Shown here: positions 1 to 8,193 of the stretch, piece after piece
How the letters are laid out: every line of letters begins with the position of its first letter
How positions within the stretch are numbered: position 1 is the first letter of the stretch
Assembly (NCBI RefSeq): GCF_024752355.1
Contig: NZ_JANTHZ010000011.1
Coordinates: forward strand, 1 to 34,017
DNA length: 34,017 nt
Origin: Ancylobacter mangrovi
GTDB lineage: Bacteria; Pseudomonadota; Alphaproteobacteria; Rhizobiales; Xanthobacteraceae
Direction: 5' to 3'
Notes under the pieces: model-generated
Told to the model about the DNA's origin: nothing
The model's input: only the letters and a program-made list of their open reading frames with translations
The model's database searches: none
Program-made: the position numbers and the translations under genes

Positions 1-344
1 GCTCCTGCGTCGGGGGGGGGCGCGCCCCCGCCCCCTCACCCCGGCCGCGCCGGCGCCGGCGCACCCCTCGGCCCCATCCCCGGCATCTTACTGAAAAACG
101 TCTTTGCGCACCGGCCGCACGGCCGCCGTTGTCCTGCGCGATTACATCGCATGCGATCCTGAAACCCGTCTCCAACGCCCAAATACTTGGCCGGAGCAAG
201 CCCGTCCTTCACGCTGGAAGGGCGCACGGGAATGTTGTTGACAGGTCTATAAATAATCCCGGATAGTCCCCCCCAACAGCCCGATCAACGAGGCTGAGCA
301 TGATGGTGGGGCAAGCCATCCCGCCTGATCAGGGAGGATTTACC
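1..344. other. Intergenic region upstream of the TRAP operon
   Basis: No gene is supported here. Positions 16-29 form a perfect G/C palindrome (GGGGGCGCGCCCCC) inside a G run followed by a C run. It could be the stem of a terminator for a gene left of the window, but no T run follows. Further right lies a candidate promoter (238-267), and AGGGAGG at about 331-337 is the ribosome binding site of the first gene. A 63-codon minus-strand frame at 36-227 is low-complexity and has no family resemblance. Confidence 0.5.
238..267 (+). promoter_or_regulatory. Candidate sigma70-type promoter of the TRAP operon
   Basis: A perfect -35 box TTGACA (238-243) is followed after 18 bases by GATAGT (262-267), a 4/6 match to the -10 consensus. 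The stretch is markedly AT-richer than its surroundings (TATAAATAAT lies within the spacer). It would give a leader of roughly 70 bases before the start at 345. Inferred from sequence only. Confidence 0.45.
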
Positions 345-1337
345 ATGGAGCGCGGTCCCTCGCGTCGGACCTGTCTCGTCGGCATGGCCGCCGGCGTCCT
401 GTCGATGCCCTATATCAGCCGGGCGCACGCCGCCGCACCGATCCAGCTCAAATTCGCCACCGCCGACACCCAGCAGGACAAGTCCTACCTGGTCGGCGAA
501 CGCTTCGGAGCCGAGATCGCGGAGAAGACCGGCGGCAAGTACAAGGTCCAGATGTATGTGGGCGGCGCGCTCGGCAGCACGGTCAACATCGGCAGCAGCC
601 TGCAGACCGGCATCGTCGACTGCGCCATCCTGACCTCGGGCTACATCGAGAGCCTTGTGCCGACCGTGCAGGTGATCGACCTGCCCTTCATCTTCAAGGA
701 CGAGGCCAGCGCCGCCAAGATCCTGGACGGCGAGGTCGGCCAGAAGCTGCTCGCCGACATGGCGCCGAAGGGCATCGTCGGCCTCTCCTGGGGCTGGTAC
801 GGCTGGCGCCAGCTCGAGCTGCACGACCGCGTGGTGAAGACGCCGGACGACATGCACGGGCTGAAGATCCGCATCCAGCCCGGGCCGGTGTTCGCGGCCA
901 TGTTCAAGCAGCTCGGCGCCATCCCCATCGTGCTCGACGGCAGCGAGGTCTACCTCGCTCTGTCGCAGAGCACGGTCGGCGCGGTCGACTTCCCGGTGCC
1001 GACGGCGGTGACCTTCAAGGTCTACGAGGTGACGAAGAACCTCGCGCTCACCCGCCACGTCTACAATGCCGGCGCGCTGATGGTCAGCAAGGCGCTGTGG
1101 GGCCGGCTCTCCCCGGCCGAGCGGGACATCTTCAAGGCCGCGGCGGTCAACGTGCAGCCGTTCTGGCGGCAGGCGGTGGCGGACGCCACCACCGACGGCA
1201 TGAAGTTCCTCACCGACCACGGCATGCAGGCGACGGAGACGGACTTCGCCGCCTTCCGCGCCAAGATGGACCCGGTCTACGCGCAGTTCCGGCCGAAATA
1301 CCAGGAGCTGTTCGACAAGATCATGGCCCAGCAATAG
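345..1337 (+). CDS. TRAP transporter substrate-binding protein (DctP family)
   Basis: Periplasmic solute receptor of a tripartite ATP-independent periplasmic transporter, which captures an organic acid and hands it to the DctQM permease encoded next. The 330-residue product has a twin-arginine-like leader (RR at residues 7-8, hydrophobic stretch 11-22, probable cleavage after AHA near residue 29). The family core follows: KIRIQPG at 174-180 carries the conserved ligand-carboxylate arginine (R176), and the segment at about 200-220 (SEVYLALSQ) is typical DctP. The start at 345 is preferred over upstream in-frame ATGs at 300 and 303 because AGGGAGG lies about seven bases before it and the signal peptide then begins properly. 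The ligand cannot be named; most relatives bind carboxylates or keto acids. It is first in a two-gene operon, 53 bases before the permease gene. Confidence 0.9.
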   Translation: MERGPSRRTCLVGMAAGVLSMPYISRAHAAAPIQLKFATADTQQDKSYLVGERFGAEIAEKTGGKYKVQMYVGGALGSTVNIGSSLQTGIVDCAILTSGYIESLVPTVQVIDLPFIFKDEASAAKILDGEVGQKLLADMAPKGIVGLSWGWYGWRQLELHDRVVKTPDDMHGLKIRIQPGPVFAAMFKQLGAIPIVLDGSEVYLALSQSTVGAVDFPVPTAVTFKVYEVTKNLALTRHVYNAGALMVSKALWGRLSPAERDIFKAAAVNVQPFWRQAVADATTDGMKFLTDHGMQATETDFAAFRAKMDPVYAQFRPKYQELFDKIMAQQ

Positions 1338-1390
1338 AGGCCGACGCCGCCCTGCCCCTCGGGGCCCCAGGCATCGCGGAACCCCCGACC

Positions 1391-3253
1391 ATGAATGCCC
1401 CAACCGCCCAGGCCCACCGGACGGGCTGGATCTTGCTGCTCGACCGCCTGCTCGACATCACGGTCGGCATCGCGCTGATCGGCGAGTTGCTCGTCGTCAT
1501 CGGCAACGTGCTCGGCCGCACCTTCATCGACGCCCCGCTGCTGTGGAGCGACGAGGTGGCGACGCTGGCGCTGTCGACCATCGCCTTCATTGGCGGGGCG
1601 GTCGCCTATCGCCGCGATGCCCACATCTCGGTGCGCACCATCGTCAACATGCTGCCGGAAAAGACGCAGGCAGTGGTGCTCGCCGGCGCGGACTGGGTGG
1701 TGCTGGGGCTCGGCCTCCTCAGCTTCTTCTACTCGATCGGCCTCGTCGAGGCGCGGTGGGAGGAACTGACGCCGATCCTCGAGATGCGCGGCGCCTGGTT
1801 CGCCGTGCCGCTGTCGGTCGGCATGGTCATGCTCGCGGTCTATGCCCTCGTCCGGCTCTACGAGCAGCCGCGCGGCGCGGTGCTGGCGGCGTTCGTCGCC
1901 GTTCTCGTGCTCGCCGCGCCGTTCGTGCTGTTCGGCTTCCTCGCCGACGCGCCGATGGCGAATGGCAGCGCCATCAGCATCGCGCTGCTGCTCGTGCTGG
2001 TGACGGTGCTGCTCGGCCTGCCGGTGGGCTTCGCGCTCATGCTCGGCACCATACTCTATCTGCACATCGGCACCTTCGTGCCTCTGATCGCCGTGCCGCA
2101 GAACATGGTGGACGGCGTCGGGCGCTTCGTGCTGCTGGCCCTGCCCTTCTTCATCTTCGCCGGCTTCATCATGGAAGGCGGGGGCATATCGCGCCGGCTG
2201 GTCGAGCTGATCGCGGCACTGGTCGGGCGCCTGCGCGGCGGGCTGATGCAGGTGATGGTCGTCAGCATGTACATCGTCTCCGGCATCTCCGGCTCCAAGG
2301 CCGCCGATGTCGCCGCTGTCGGCCTCGTGATGCGCGACATGCTGGACGAGGAGGGATACGACCGCGCCGAGGCCGCCGCCGTGCTCGCCGCCTCGGCCGC
2401 CATGGGCGAGTGCATCCCGCCGAGCCTCGCCATGCTGGTGCTCGGCTCGGTCACCTCGCTGTCGATCGGCGCGCTGTTCGCGGCCGGGCTCATCCCCGCC
2501 GCGGTGATCGCGCTGTGCCTGATGGCGCTGATCTATTTCCGCGCGGCGAAGTTCAACACCCGCCAGCACGGCAGCCGCAACTGGCCGCTGATCCGCCGGC
2601 TGGCGCTGCGGGCGATCATCCCGTTCTCCATGCCGGCGCTCTTGTTCGGCGGCATCTTCAGCGGCTTCGCCACCCCGACCGAGATTTCCGCCTTCGCCGT
2701 GGCCTACGGGCTCGCCATCGCCGCCCTGCTCTACCGGGAGGTGAACCTCAGGCAGTTCGGCCGCATGATCGCGGAAGCCTCGACCGTCTCGGCCATGGTG
2801 CTCTTCACCCTCGCGGCGGCGCAGACCTTCTCCTGGGTGCTCTCCGCCGCCCAGCTTCCCCATTCGCTGGCCGCGCTGGTCGCGACCTGGCACGACAACG
2901 CCACCCTGTTCATGCTGGCCTCGATCACGGCGGTGGTGATCCTCGGCTCGCTGCTGGAGGGACTGCCGGCGCTGCTGATCCTGGCGCCGCTCCTTCTGCC
3001 GCTCGCGCCCGATCTCGGCATCGACCCGCTGCACTACGGCATCGTGCTGCTGGTGGCGATGGGCATCGGCGCCTTCCTGCCCCCGCTCGGCGTCGGCTTC
3101 TACATCGCCTGCGCGGTCACCCGCGCGCCGGTCGACCGCGCCTCCGCCTTCATGATCCCCTATGTGCTGATCCTGCTGATCGGCCTGCTGCTGGTCACCT
3201 TCGTGCCCTGGTTCACCCTGCTGGTGCCGGGGCTGCTGGGCTTCGCGAGCTGA
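1391..3253 (+). CDS. TRAP transporter fused permease, DctQ-DctM
   Basis: Inner-membrane permease of a Na+-coupled TRAP transporter. The 620-residue protein joins the small and large subunits. Residues about 15-165 are the four-helix DctQ part, with the conserved WSDEVA motif (52-57) and the AYRRDAHISV stretch (72-81). Residues about 185-615 are the DctM part with many hydrophobic helices and the family motifs GISGSKAADVAAVG and IPPSLAML. Separate DctQ and DctM genes are more common, but fused forms are well known. The ATG at 1391 is chosen because translation from there begins directly before the first DctQ helix; longer in-frame starts lie inside the upstream gene. The gene probably shares a transcript with the binding-protein gene. 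Substrate unknown. The stop codon lies 16 bases from the convergent AEC transporter gene. Confidence 0.92.
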   Translation: MNAPTAQAHRTGWILLLDRLLDITVGIALIGELLVVIGNVLGRTFIDAPLLWSDEVATLALSTIAFIGGAVAYRRDAHISVRTIVNMLPEKTQAVVLAGADWVVLGLGLLSFFYSIGLVEARWEELTPILEMRGAWFAVPLSVGMVMLAVYALVRLYEQPRGAVLAAFVAVLVLAAPFVLFGFLADAPMANGSAISIALLLVLVTVLLGLPVGFALMLGTILYLHIGTFVPLIAVPQNMVDGVGRFVLLALPFFIFAGFIMEGGGISRRLVELIAALVGRLRGGLMQVMVVSMYIVSGISGSKAADVAAVGLVMRDMLDEEGYDRAEAAAVLAASAAMGECIPPSLAMLVLGSVTSLSIGALFAAGLIPAAVIALCLMALIYFRAAKFNTRQHGSRNWPLIRRLALRAIIPFSMPALLFGGIFSGFATPTEISAFAVAYGLAIAALLYREVNLRQFGRMIAEASTVSAMVLFTLAAAQTFSWVLSAAQLPHSLAALVATWHDNATLFMLASITAVVILGSLLEGLPALLILAPLLLPLAPDLGIDPLHYGIVLLVAMGIGAFLPPLGVGFYIACAVTRAPVDRASAFMIPYVLILLIGLLLVTFVPWFTLLVPGLLGFAS

Positions 3254-3262
3254 GGCACGGGC

Positions 3263-3281
3263 TTCCCGCTCAGTGCGGGAA
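3263..3281. terminator. Hairpin between convergent genes, possible bidirectional terminator
   Basis: TTCCCGC (3263-3269) and GCGGGAA (3275-3281) are perfect reverse complements around a five-base loop. The hairpin sits exactly where the TRAP operon and the AEC permease gene converge and overlaps the stop codon of the latter. No T run follows on either strand, so it is not a textbook intrinsic terminator. Confidence 0.4.
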
Positions 3282-4208
3282 CAGCACGAGGATCACCACG
3301 CCGAGGGTCGCGATGCTCAGCACGCTGCTGGCGAGCACCATCGAGCCCGCCGCGGTGGAATCGAGGCGGTAGTCGACCGCGAACAGGATGCCGAAGAAGC
3401 CCGACGGCACGGCCGCGAGCAGGATCGCCATGCGGGCGATGTCGGCCGGCACCGGCAGCATCCAGACGAGGAGCGCCGTCACGCCCGGCCGCACGATGTC
3501 CGCCAGCGCCGTCGCTCCGACGATCCGCCAGTCGAGGCGGAACGCCTGTCCCGAAAGGATCAGCCCGGTCAGGAACAGCGCCACACCGGCGGCGGCGGTG
3601 CCGATCAGTTCGAGGCTGGCCTCGATCACCGGGCCGATCGGGACCCGCAGCAGCGACAGCAGGATGCCCAGCGCCGGCGCCAGCACGACCGGCTTGGTCA
3701 GCGAGCGCCGCAGCGCGGCGAGGATGCGCGCCCCCGGCGCGGCGGCGCTTTCCCGGCCGGGCATGTTCATCTCGACCAGCAGCAGCGCGAGCGGGCTGAC
3801 GAGCAGCGATCCCGCCGCCAGCCCCACCGCGACCGGCACCGCGCCGGCCGGGCCGGCCACGGCGGCGGCGATCGGCAGGCCGACGCCGGCGAAATTGGGA
3901 AAGGCGATGGTCAGCGCCTGCATCGACGCATCCGCGCGCGACGCCGGGGCGAGGAGGTACCAGCCGAGGAAGACCGCCAGCATCACCGTCCCGAGAAGCG
4001 CGACCAGCGGCCATTGCGCCAGCATCTCGCTGCGCGGGGCCGAGGCGGTGGCGACGAACATCGACGCCGGCAGGGCGAAGCTCATGACCAGCGTGTTGAG
4101 GCTGCCCACCTGGCGGTTGTCGACCACGCCAAGCCGGCCGGCGCCGTAGCCGAGCGCCATCACGAAGAACACCGGCGCGATCGCCAGCAGAATGACATCG
4201 GCCCTCAT
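3270..4208 (-). CDS. AEC (auxin efflux carrier) family transporter
   Basis: Integral inner-membrane permease of 312 residues, with about ten hydrophobic helices in two halves around a loop near the middle (NMPGRESAAAPGARI). The N-terminus (IAPVFFVMALGYGAGR) and the motif FPNFAGVGLPIA in the first half are characteristic of the AEC/PF03547 family. Bacterial members export or import small organic acids such as malonate or malate. The start at 4208 is selected because GGGA lies about seven bases upstream and the first helix begins directly after it; the longer frame reaching 4484 adds 92 residues without family character. It is convergent with the TRAP operon and divergent from the alpha/beta hydrolase gene. 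Substrate unknown; a relation to the TRAP ligand is possible from proximity only. Confidence 0.9.
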   Translation of the reverse strand: MRADVILLAIAPVFFVMALGYGAGRLGVVDNRQVGSLNTLVMSFALPASMFVATASAPRSEMLAQWPLVALLGTVMLAVFLGWYLLAPASRADASMQALTIAFPNFAGVGLPIAAAVAGPAGAVPVAVGLAAGSLLVSPLALLLVEMNMPGRESAAAPGARILAALRRSLTKPVVLAPALGILLSLLRVPIGPVIEASLELIGTAAAGVALFLTGLILSGQAFRLDWRIVGATALADIVRPGVTALLVWMLPVPADIARMAILLAAVPSGFFGILFAVDYRLDSTAAGSMVLASSVLSIATLGVVILVLFPH

Positions 4209-4610
4209 GGCGCATTCCCTCGTGGCTGTCGGGAAGCACCCCTCCGGCCGCCCATGCGGCCCCGGCGCTCCTTCACGGGCATCGATCATCCCGTCAAACG
4301 CTGCGGAATGCTGTCGCAAATACACGCCGCGCCGCGACGTGCGTGCATTCGTCGCAAGGTCATGTCGAGCGCCTGCCGAAGACGATTCCGGCGCGCGGAT
4401 GAAGACCAAGTGATCAGCTTGGGTGAACGCGATATTTGCCTGTTCGCACCAGCAATTACTTATGCAGTTCTTCGCGACAATCACCGCGGGAAGAACTGAC
4501 TAGCTTCGGCGTCACGAAATAGTCGCCTGCATCCCGCGCCGCACGTTTCCGCCGCCGGCGCTCCGGTCATCCGCCAGGGGCAGGAGCCCCACACGCCAAG
4601 AGGTGATACC
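4209..4610. other. Divergent intergenic region without a gene
   Basis: About 400 bases lie between the AEC transporter gene (minus) and the alpha/beta hydrolase gene (plus) and should hold both promoters. The part around 4425-4500 is AT-richer, but I find no convincing -35/-10 pair. The ribosome binding site of the plus-strand gene (AGAGGTG) is at about 4599-4605. Short frames here lack any family similarity. Confidence 0.5.
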
Positions 4611-5393
4611 ATGCCGTACCGTACCCTTCGCCCCGCCGCGCTCCTCACCGCGCTGCTCGCGCTCGCCGCCCCGGCCGCCGCGGCCGATCCGATCCACAAC
4701 ATCGTCCTGGTGCACGGCGCCTGGGTCGACGCGTGCGGCTGGAAGCCGGTCAGCGACATACTGACGAAGGACGGCTTCCACGTCTCCATGGTCCAGGAGC
4801 CGGAGACCTCGTTCCCGGACGACGTCGCCGCCACCAAGCGCGTGCTCGACATGCAGGACGGACCGGCCATCCTGGTCGGCCACTCCTATGGCGGCTCGAT
4901 CATCACCGAGGCGGGCGTGCACCCCAAGGTCGCCGGCCTCGTCTATGTCGCCGCCCACGCGCCCGATGTCGGCGAGGACGAGAGCGAACTCGGCGGGAAG
5001 ATGCCGAGCGTGCTGGCCAAGACCCCCGGCGCCATCGAGAAGACGCCGGACGGCTACACCTATCTGAAGCCCGATCTGTTCCCGAAGCTGTTCGCCCCCG
5101 ACCTGCCGAAGCAGCAGGCCACGTTCGAGGCCCGCTCGCAGGTGCTCGCCAAGGCCGACGTCTTCAGCACCCCGCTGACCGCCGCCGCGTGGAAGACCAA
5201 ACCCGTCTGGGGCGTCGTCGCCGGCAACGACCAGATCATCAACCCGGACCTCGAGCGCTTCTACTACAAGCGCGCCGACGCCCCCTTCGTCGTCATCAAG
5301 GGCGCCAGCCACTCGGTCTACGAGACCCATCCGGCCGAGGTCGCCGCCGTGATCGAGAAAGCCGCCCGCACGGTCGGCGCGAAAACGCCCTAG
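4611..5393 (+). CDS. Secreted alpha/beta hydrolase
   Basis: An alpha/beta-fold hydrolase of 260 residues with an N-terminal signal peptide (hydrophobic residues 8-22, AAA-D cleavage near 25), so it probably acts in the periplasm. The oxyanion-hole motif HGAW is at 35-38. The nucleophile elbow GHSYGG at 90-95 puts the catalytic serine at S92. D207 (in GNDQ) and H234 (in GASHSVY) fit as the remaining triad residues. The small size and layout resemble the esterase/salicylate-esterase-like group often annotated as alpha/beta fold hydrolase. The start has AGAGGTG six bases upstream. It is followed 78 bases later by an Ohr gene on the same strand, so co-transcription with a peroxide-defence gene is possible. 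Substrate not predictable. Confidence 0.92.
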   Translation: MPYRTLRPAALLTALLALAAPAAAADPIHNIVLVHGAWVDACGWKPVSDILTKDGFHVSMVQEPETSFPDDVAATKRVLDMQDGPAILVGHSYGGSIITEAGVHPKVAGLVYVAAHAPDVGEDESELGGKMPSVLAKTPGAIEKTPDGYTYLKPDLFPKLFAPDLPKQQATFEARSQVLAKADVFSTPLTAAAWKTKPVWGVVAGNDQIINPDLERFYYKRADAPFVVIKGASHSVYETHPAEVAAVIEKAARTVGAKTP

Positions 5394-5471
5394 GATACCC
5401 CCGCCGCCGGATGCCGCCGGCACATGAGCCGGCGGCGCGGCTTCGCGGCGCCCGCAACCAGGAAGACCATC

Positions 5472-5897
5472 ATGGCCATTCTCTATTCGACGCGCGTCAC
5501 CGCCAGCGGCGGGCGCAAGGGCAGCATCCGCAGCGAGGACGGTCTCCTCGCGCTCGCGCTGGCCATCCCGAAGGAGCTGGGCGGCATGGGCGGGGCCACC
5601 AATCCCGAGCAGCTCTTCGCCGGCGGCTACGCGGCCTGCTTCGAGAACGCGCTGCTGCGGGTGGCCCGCCAGTCCGGGCACCGCTTCGCCGACGGCGATG
5701 TCGAGGTGGTGGCCGAGATCGGCCTCAGCCGCAACGAGGCCGACGCCTTCGTGCTGCATGCGAGCCTCGCCATCACCATGGCCGGCATCGACCAGGCGAG
5801 CGCCGAGGAATTCGTGCGTGGCGCCGACGCCATCTGCCCCTATTCCAACGCCGTGCGCGGCAATGTCGACGTCGTCAAGACGGTGACGGTGCGCTGA
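5472..5897 (+). CDS. ohr: Organic hydroperoxide resistance protein Ohr
   Basis: Cytosolic thiol peroxidase of the OsmC/Ohr family that reduces organic and fatty-acid hydroperoxides to alcohols using lipoyl/dihydrolipoamide electrons (family knowledge). The 141-residue product has the family length. The peroxidatic cysteine is C56 in YAACFENAL and the resolving cysteine C122 in CPYSNAVRGN, the motif that separates Ohr from OsmC. The ATG at 5472 is chosen because Ohr proteins start directly with the first beta strand (MAILYSTRVTA) and AGGAAG lies about seven bases before it; an in-frame ATG at 5424 adds 16 arginine-rich residues. Ohr genes are often controlled by a neighbouring MarR-type OhrR; none is visible here. 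Confidence 0.95.
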   Translation: MAILYSTRVTASGGRKGSIRSEDGLLALALAIPKELGGMGGATNPEQLFAGGYAACFENALLRVARQSGHRFADGDVEVVAEIGLSRNEADAFVLHASLAITMAGIDQASAEEFVRGADAICPYSNAVRGNVDVVKTVTVR

Positions 5898-5922
5898 GCG
5901 CCCACGCGGACAGGGCGGGCGC
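5898..5922. terminator. Hairpin between ohr and the convergent beta-propeller gene
   Basis: GCGCCC (5898-5903), directly after the ohr stop, pairs with GGGCGC (5917-5922) across 13 bases. It lies in the 29-base gap of a convergent gene pair. No T run is present; the terminator role is inferred from position. Confidence 0.3.
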
Positions 5923-5926
5923 CCGG

Positions 5927-6577
5927 TCAGGTGCCCGTGCCGCCCCGCCCCGGCCGGCGCACGACCCGCAGCTTGCCGCTGGTGGCGCCGCCGCAGAAGA
6001 AACGGTCGGCGCCGTCCGATTCGAGCCCCGAGACGACGGTTCCCGCCGGCATGTCGAGCCGCTCCATCACCTCGCCGGTCTGCGGGTCGATGCGGCGGAC
6101 GTCGCAGGTCTCGTCCTGCCAGGTGCCGTGCCAGAGCTCGCCGTCGACCCAGGTCACGCCGGTGACGAAGCGGTCGGTCTCGATGGTGCGCAGCACGGCG
6201 CCGGTGTCGGGGTCGACCTGGTAGATCTTCCGCGCGCGGTACTGGCCGACCCAGAGCGACCCCTCGGCCCAGGCAAGGCCCGAATCCTCGCCATTGCCCG
6301 GCGCGGGGATCATCGCCACCACCTCGCCGGTCGCGGGGTCGATCCTGTGGATCGCCGCCTCGGCGATCTGGAACAGGTGCCGGCCGTCGAAGGCCGTGCC
6401 GGCATCGGCGGGAACCGAAAGGGCGCCGACGATGGCGCCGCTGTCCGGGTCGAGCGCGTTCAGCCGGTCGCCGGAGGCGAACCAGATCCGCCGGCCGTCA
6501 TAGCTGACGCCGTGGACGCCCTTCGCCTCGGGAAACGGGCCGTATTCGCGGATGATCTCGGCGGGGGAATGTTTCAT
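5927..6577 (-). CDS. Cytosolic beta-propeller protein, glutamine-cyclotransferase/YncE-like
   Basis: A 216-residue protein of repeated blades, each with a pattern like IDPATGEVV (for example LDPDSGAIV, IDPATGEVV, VDPDTGAVL, IDPQTGEVM). This repeat is shared by glutaminyl-peptide cyclotransferase-like, YncE and SMP-30-like propellers. About five blades are visible. There is no signal peptide, unlike most YncE proteins, and I cannot identify catalytic residues of true glutaminyl cyclotransferases. The gene ends ten bases upstream of the two-HTH regulator's stop-side neighbour: the regulator (6587-7807) precedes it on the same strand, so the two are probably co-transcribed. Possibly a sensor or ligand-binding partner of the regulator; function unknown. 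Confidence 0.8.
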   Translation of the reverse strand: MKHSPAEIIREYGPFPEAKGVHGVSYDGRRIWFASGDRLNALDPDSGAIVGALSVPADAGTAFDGRHLFQIAEAAIHRIDPATGEVVAMIPAPGNGEDSGLAWAEGSLWVGQYRARKIYQVDPDTGAVLRTIETDRFVTGVTWVDGELWHGTWQDETCDVRRIDPQTGEVMERLDMPAGTVVSGLESDGADRFFCGGATSGKLRVVRRPGRGGTGT

Positions 6578-6586
6578 GGCTCCAGT

Positions 6587-7807
6587 CTAGCCCTCGCTTA
6601 TCCGGGCGGGGAGTAACAAGCTTGTCGGGAAGCCCGGCACGCCCGCCGCCAGCCAGCGCCGCGCGGGTCCGCGCCCGAAGTTCTCCACCTTCGCCTCCTG
6701 AGCCAGCGCGTCGAGCGCGCGCTGCACGGTGCGCGCGCTGACCCCGAGCGCCAGCGCCAGCGCCGAGCTCGACCAGGCCTCGCCGTCGGCGAGCAGGGCT
6801 AGCACCTCGCCATGCTCGCCCTCGACCGGCGGCGCCAGCACGCCGACCGGCGTCTCTCCGTGCGGCAGCAGCGCGAAGCCGCGCCGTGTTGCGTCGAGCC
6901 GCGCCAGCGGGGCGAGCGCGGCGCGCAGCCGTCCGATCTCGACCCTCAGCCGCGCGCGGTGGGATTCGTCCGCCTCGCGGGCGCGGAAGGCCCGTGCGAC
7001 CAGCGCCGCGCGCGGGACGTCGCCCGGCCACGCCTCGGCCAGCGCCCGGGCGAGCGCGAACAGCACCGGCCGCCCCGTGAGCGTCACCACGTCGGCCCCG
7101 CGGCGCACCGCCATGCGGCACGCATCGACGAGCAGCGTGCCCGAGCCGATCAGCGCCTCGACCTCGCCGAGCCCGAGCAGCCTCTGCCCGTCGCGCCCGA
7201 TCAGGCGGGCGGCGGGTGCGTCGAGGGCGTGCGCGGTGGTCTCGACCTCGGCCGCCAGCGCGACGATGCCGCTCGCCCGCGCCGCGCGCCTGGCCTCGTC
7301 GAGCGCCGCGCGTGCCGGCCCGGCCTGAATGCGGCGTATGGCGATGCCGGCCGCGACCAGCCAGTAGCCGGGCCGCGAGGCCGGCGGCAGCGCATCGACA
7401 TCGACCGCCGCCAGCACGGTCTCGGCCTCGCCGAGGCGCCCGATCAGCAGCAGCAGCCGCGCCTCGAGGGCGCCGGCATGGGCGGCGTTGGCCGCATCGC
7501 CCAGCCCCGCCAGCCGCGCCCGCGCCGCCCCCAGCACCTCGGCGGGATAAGCGAGGTCGCGCGAGACCAGCGCGATCTCGGCTTCGGCGAGCACGCAGCG
7601 GGCCCGCGCCGTCGGCTCCCTCGGCCCGAAACCGCGCGCGGCGCGGCGCAGCAGCAGCCGGGCGCGTTCGAGATCGCCGAGCTGGGCCATGGCGATGCCG
7701 CGCAGCGCCAGCGCCGGCGGGTCCTCGCGCAGCGTGACGCGCTTCAACGCGGATAGCGGATCGCCCGCCGCCAGCGCCCGGGCGGCGGCGGTGATCAGCG
7801 AGTCCAT
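6587..7807 (-). CDS. Large regulator with TPR-like part and two winged-helix/HTH segments
   Basis: A 406-residue, alanine-rich, all-helical protein. Residues about 1-235 consist of helical pairs resembling TPR repeats. Residues about 240-315 resemble an OmpR/BTAD-type winged helix (LRVEIGRLRAAL followed by DATRRGFALLP). Residues about 330-385 form a second HTH (SSSALALALGVSARTVQRAL). It is therefore likely a DNA-binding transcription regulator. The start at 7807 is preferred over a frame reaching 8182 because the extension overlaps the divergent genes and lacks family character; GGGA lies about five bases upstream. It is divergent from the small membrane protein and DUF899 genes, which it may control. 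Effector unknown. Confidence 0.8.
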   Translation of the reverse strand: MDSLITAAARALAAGDPLSALKRVTLREDPPALALRGIAMAQLGDLERARLLLRRAARGFGPREPTARARCVLAEAEIALVSRDLAYPAEVLGAARARLAGLGDAANAAHAGALEARLLLLIGRLGEAETVLAAVDVDALPPASRPGYWLVAAGIAIRRIQAGPARAALDEARRAARASGIVALAAEVETTAHALDAPAARLIGRDGQRLLGLGEVEALIGSGTLLVDACRMAVRRGADVVTLTGRPVLFALARALAEAWPGDVPRAALVARAFRAREADESHRARLRVEIGRLRAALAPLARLDATRRGFALLPHGETPVGVLAPPVEGEHGEVLALLADGEAWSSSALALALGVSARTVQRALDALAQEAKVENFGRGPARRWLAAGVPGFPTSLLLPARISEG

Positions 7808-7916
7808 CGAAATCCCGTCACACTTGTCACTCTCACCCCGCCCCGGCCCCGCCCTAGCCTGCTCCCGTCGCCGCAGGGAACGCGGACGACAATCGATCGC
7901 AAGCCGGAGAATGACA
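7808..7916. promoter_or_regulatory. Divergent promoter region with repeated GTCAC elements
   Basis: A 109-base spacer between the regulator gene (minus) and the small membrane protein gene (plus). GTCAC occurs at 7817-7821 and 7826-7830, followed by CTCAC at 7832-7836, giving direct repeats at about nine- and six-base steps next to the regulator start. This may be an autoregulatory operator; no strong -35/-10 pair was found. Confidence 0.3.
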
Positions 7917-8171
7917 ATGCCGACAGCCGCAACGGAAGGCAGCGAAGCGATCCGGCCGGCGTTCGGCCTCACCGACGGGCTCGCCCTCGGGGCCGCACCG
8001 ACCTTCGCGCTGATGGCGGGGATCACGGCCCTGAACGCGCCGCCCATGGCGCTCTGCTCCACCGCGCCCGGCGGCCTGCCGATCGACGGCATGAGCGCGA
8101 TGTACCTGCTGATGAGCCTGTTCCACCTCTCGCCCTGGCTGAAGCGCGCCCGCCTGCGCGCCTCCCGCTGA
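7917..8171 (+). CDS. Small hypothetical membrane protein
   Basis: An 84-residue protein with a hydrophobic stretch at about 20-45 (LALGAAPTFALMAGITAL) and a second at about 58-72 (GMSAMYLLMSLFHL), ending in a basic tail (KRARLRASR). It probably spans the membrane once or twice with a cytosolic C-terminus. I do not recognise a named family. The ATG at 7917 is chosen over one at 7911 because GGAGA at 7906-7910 is then correctly spaced. It lies 22 bases before the DUF899 gene and is divergent from the two-HTH regulator, so it is likely the first gene of a regulated two-gene operon. Confidence 0.7.
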   Translation: MPTAATEGSEAIRPAFGLTDGLALGAAPTFALMAGITALNAPPMALCSTAPGGLPIDGMSAMYLLMSLFHLSPWLKRARLRASR

Positions 8172-8193
8172 CCGACAGACAAGGAGACCGACC

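Noticed and set aside
36..227. 63-codon minus-strand frame near the left edge
   Set aside because: No ribosome binding site, no domain and arginine/proline-rich composition typical of chance frames in GC-rich DNA.
1277..3034. Long minus-strand open frame opposite the TRAP permease
   Set aside because: It is highly charged, His/Arg/Asp/Glu-rich low-complexity sequence, typical of the antisense of GC-rich membrane protein genes, and the plus-strand TRAP gene is clearly real.
4192..4413. 73-codon plus-strand frame in the AEC/hydrolase spacer
   Set aside because: It overlaps the start of the AEC gene and has neither a family nor a ribosome binding site.
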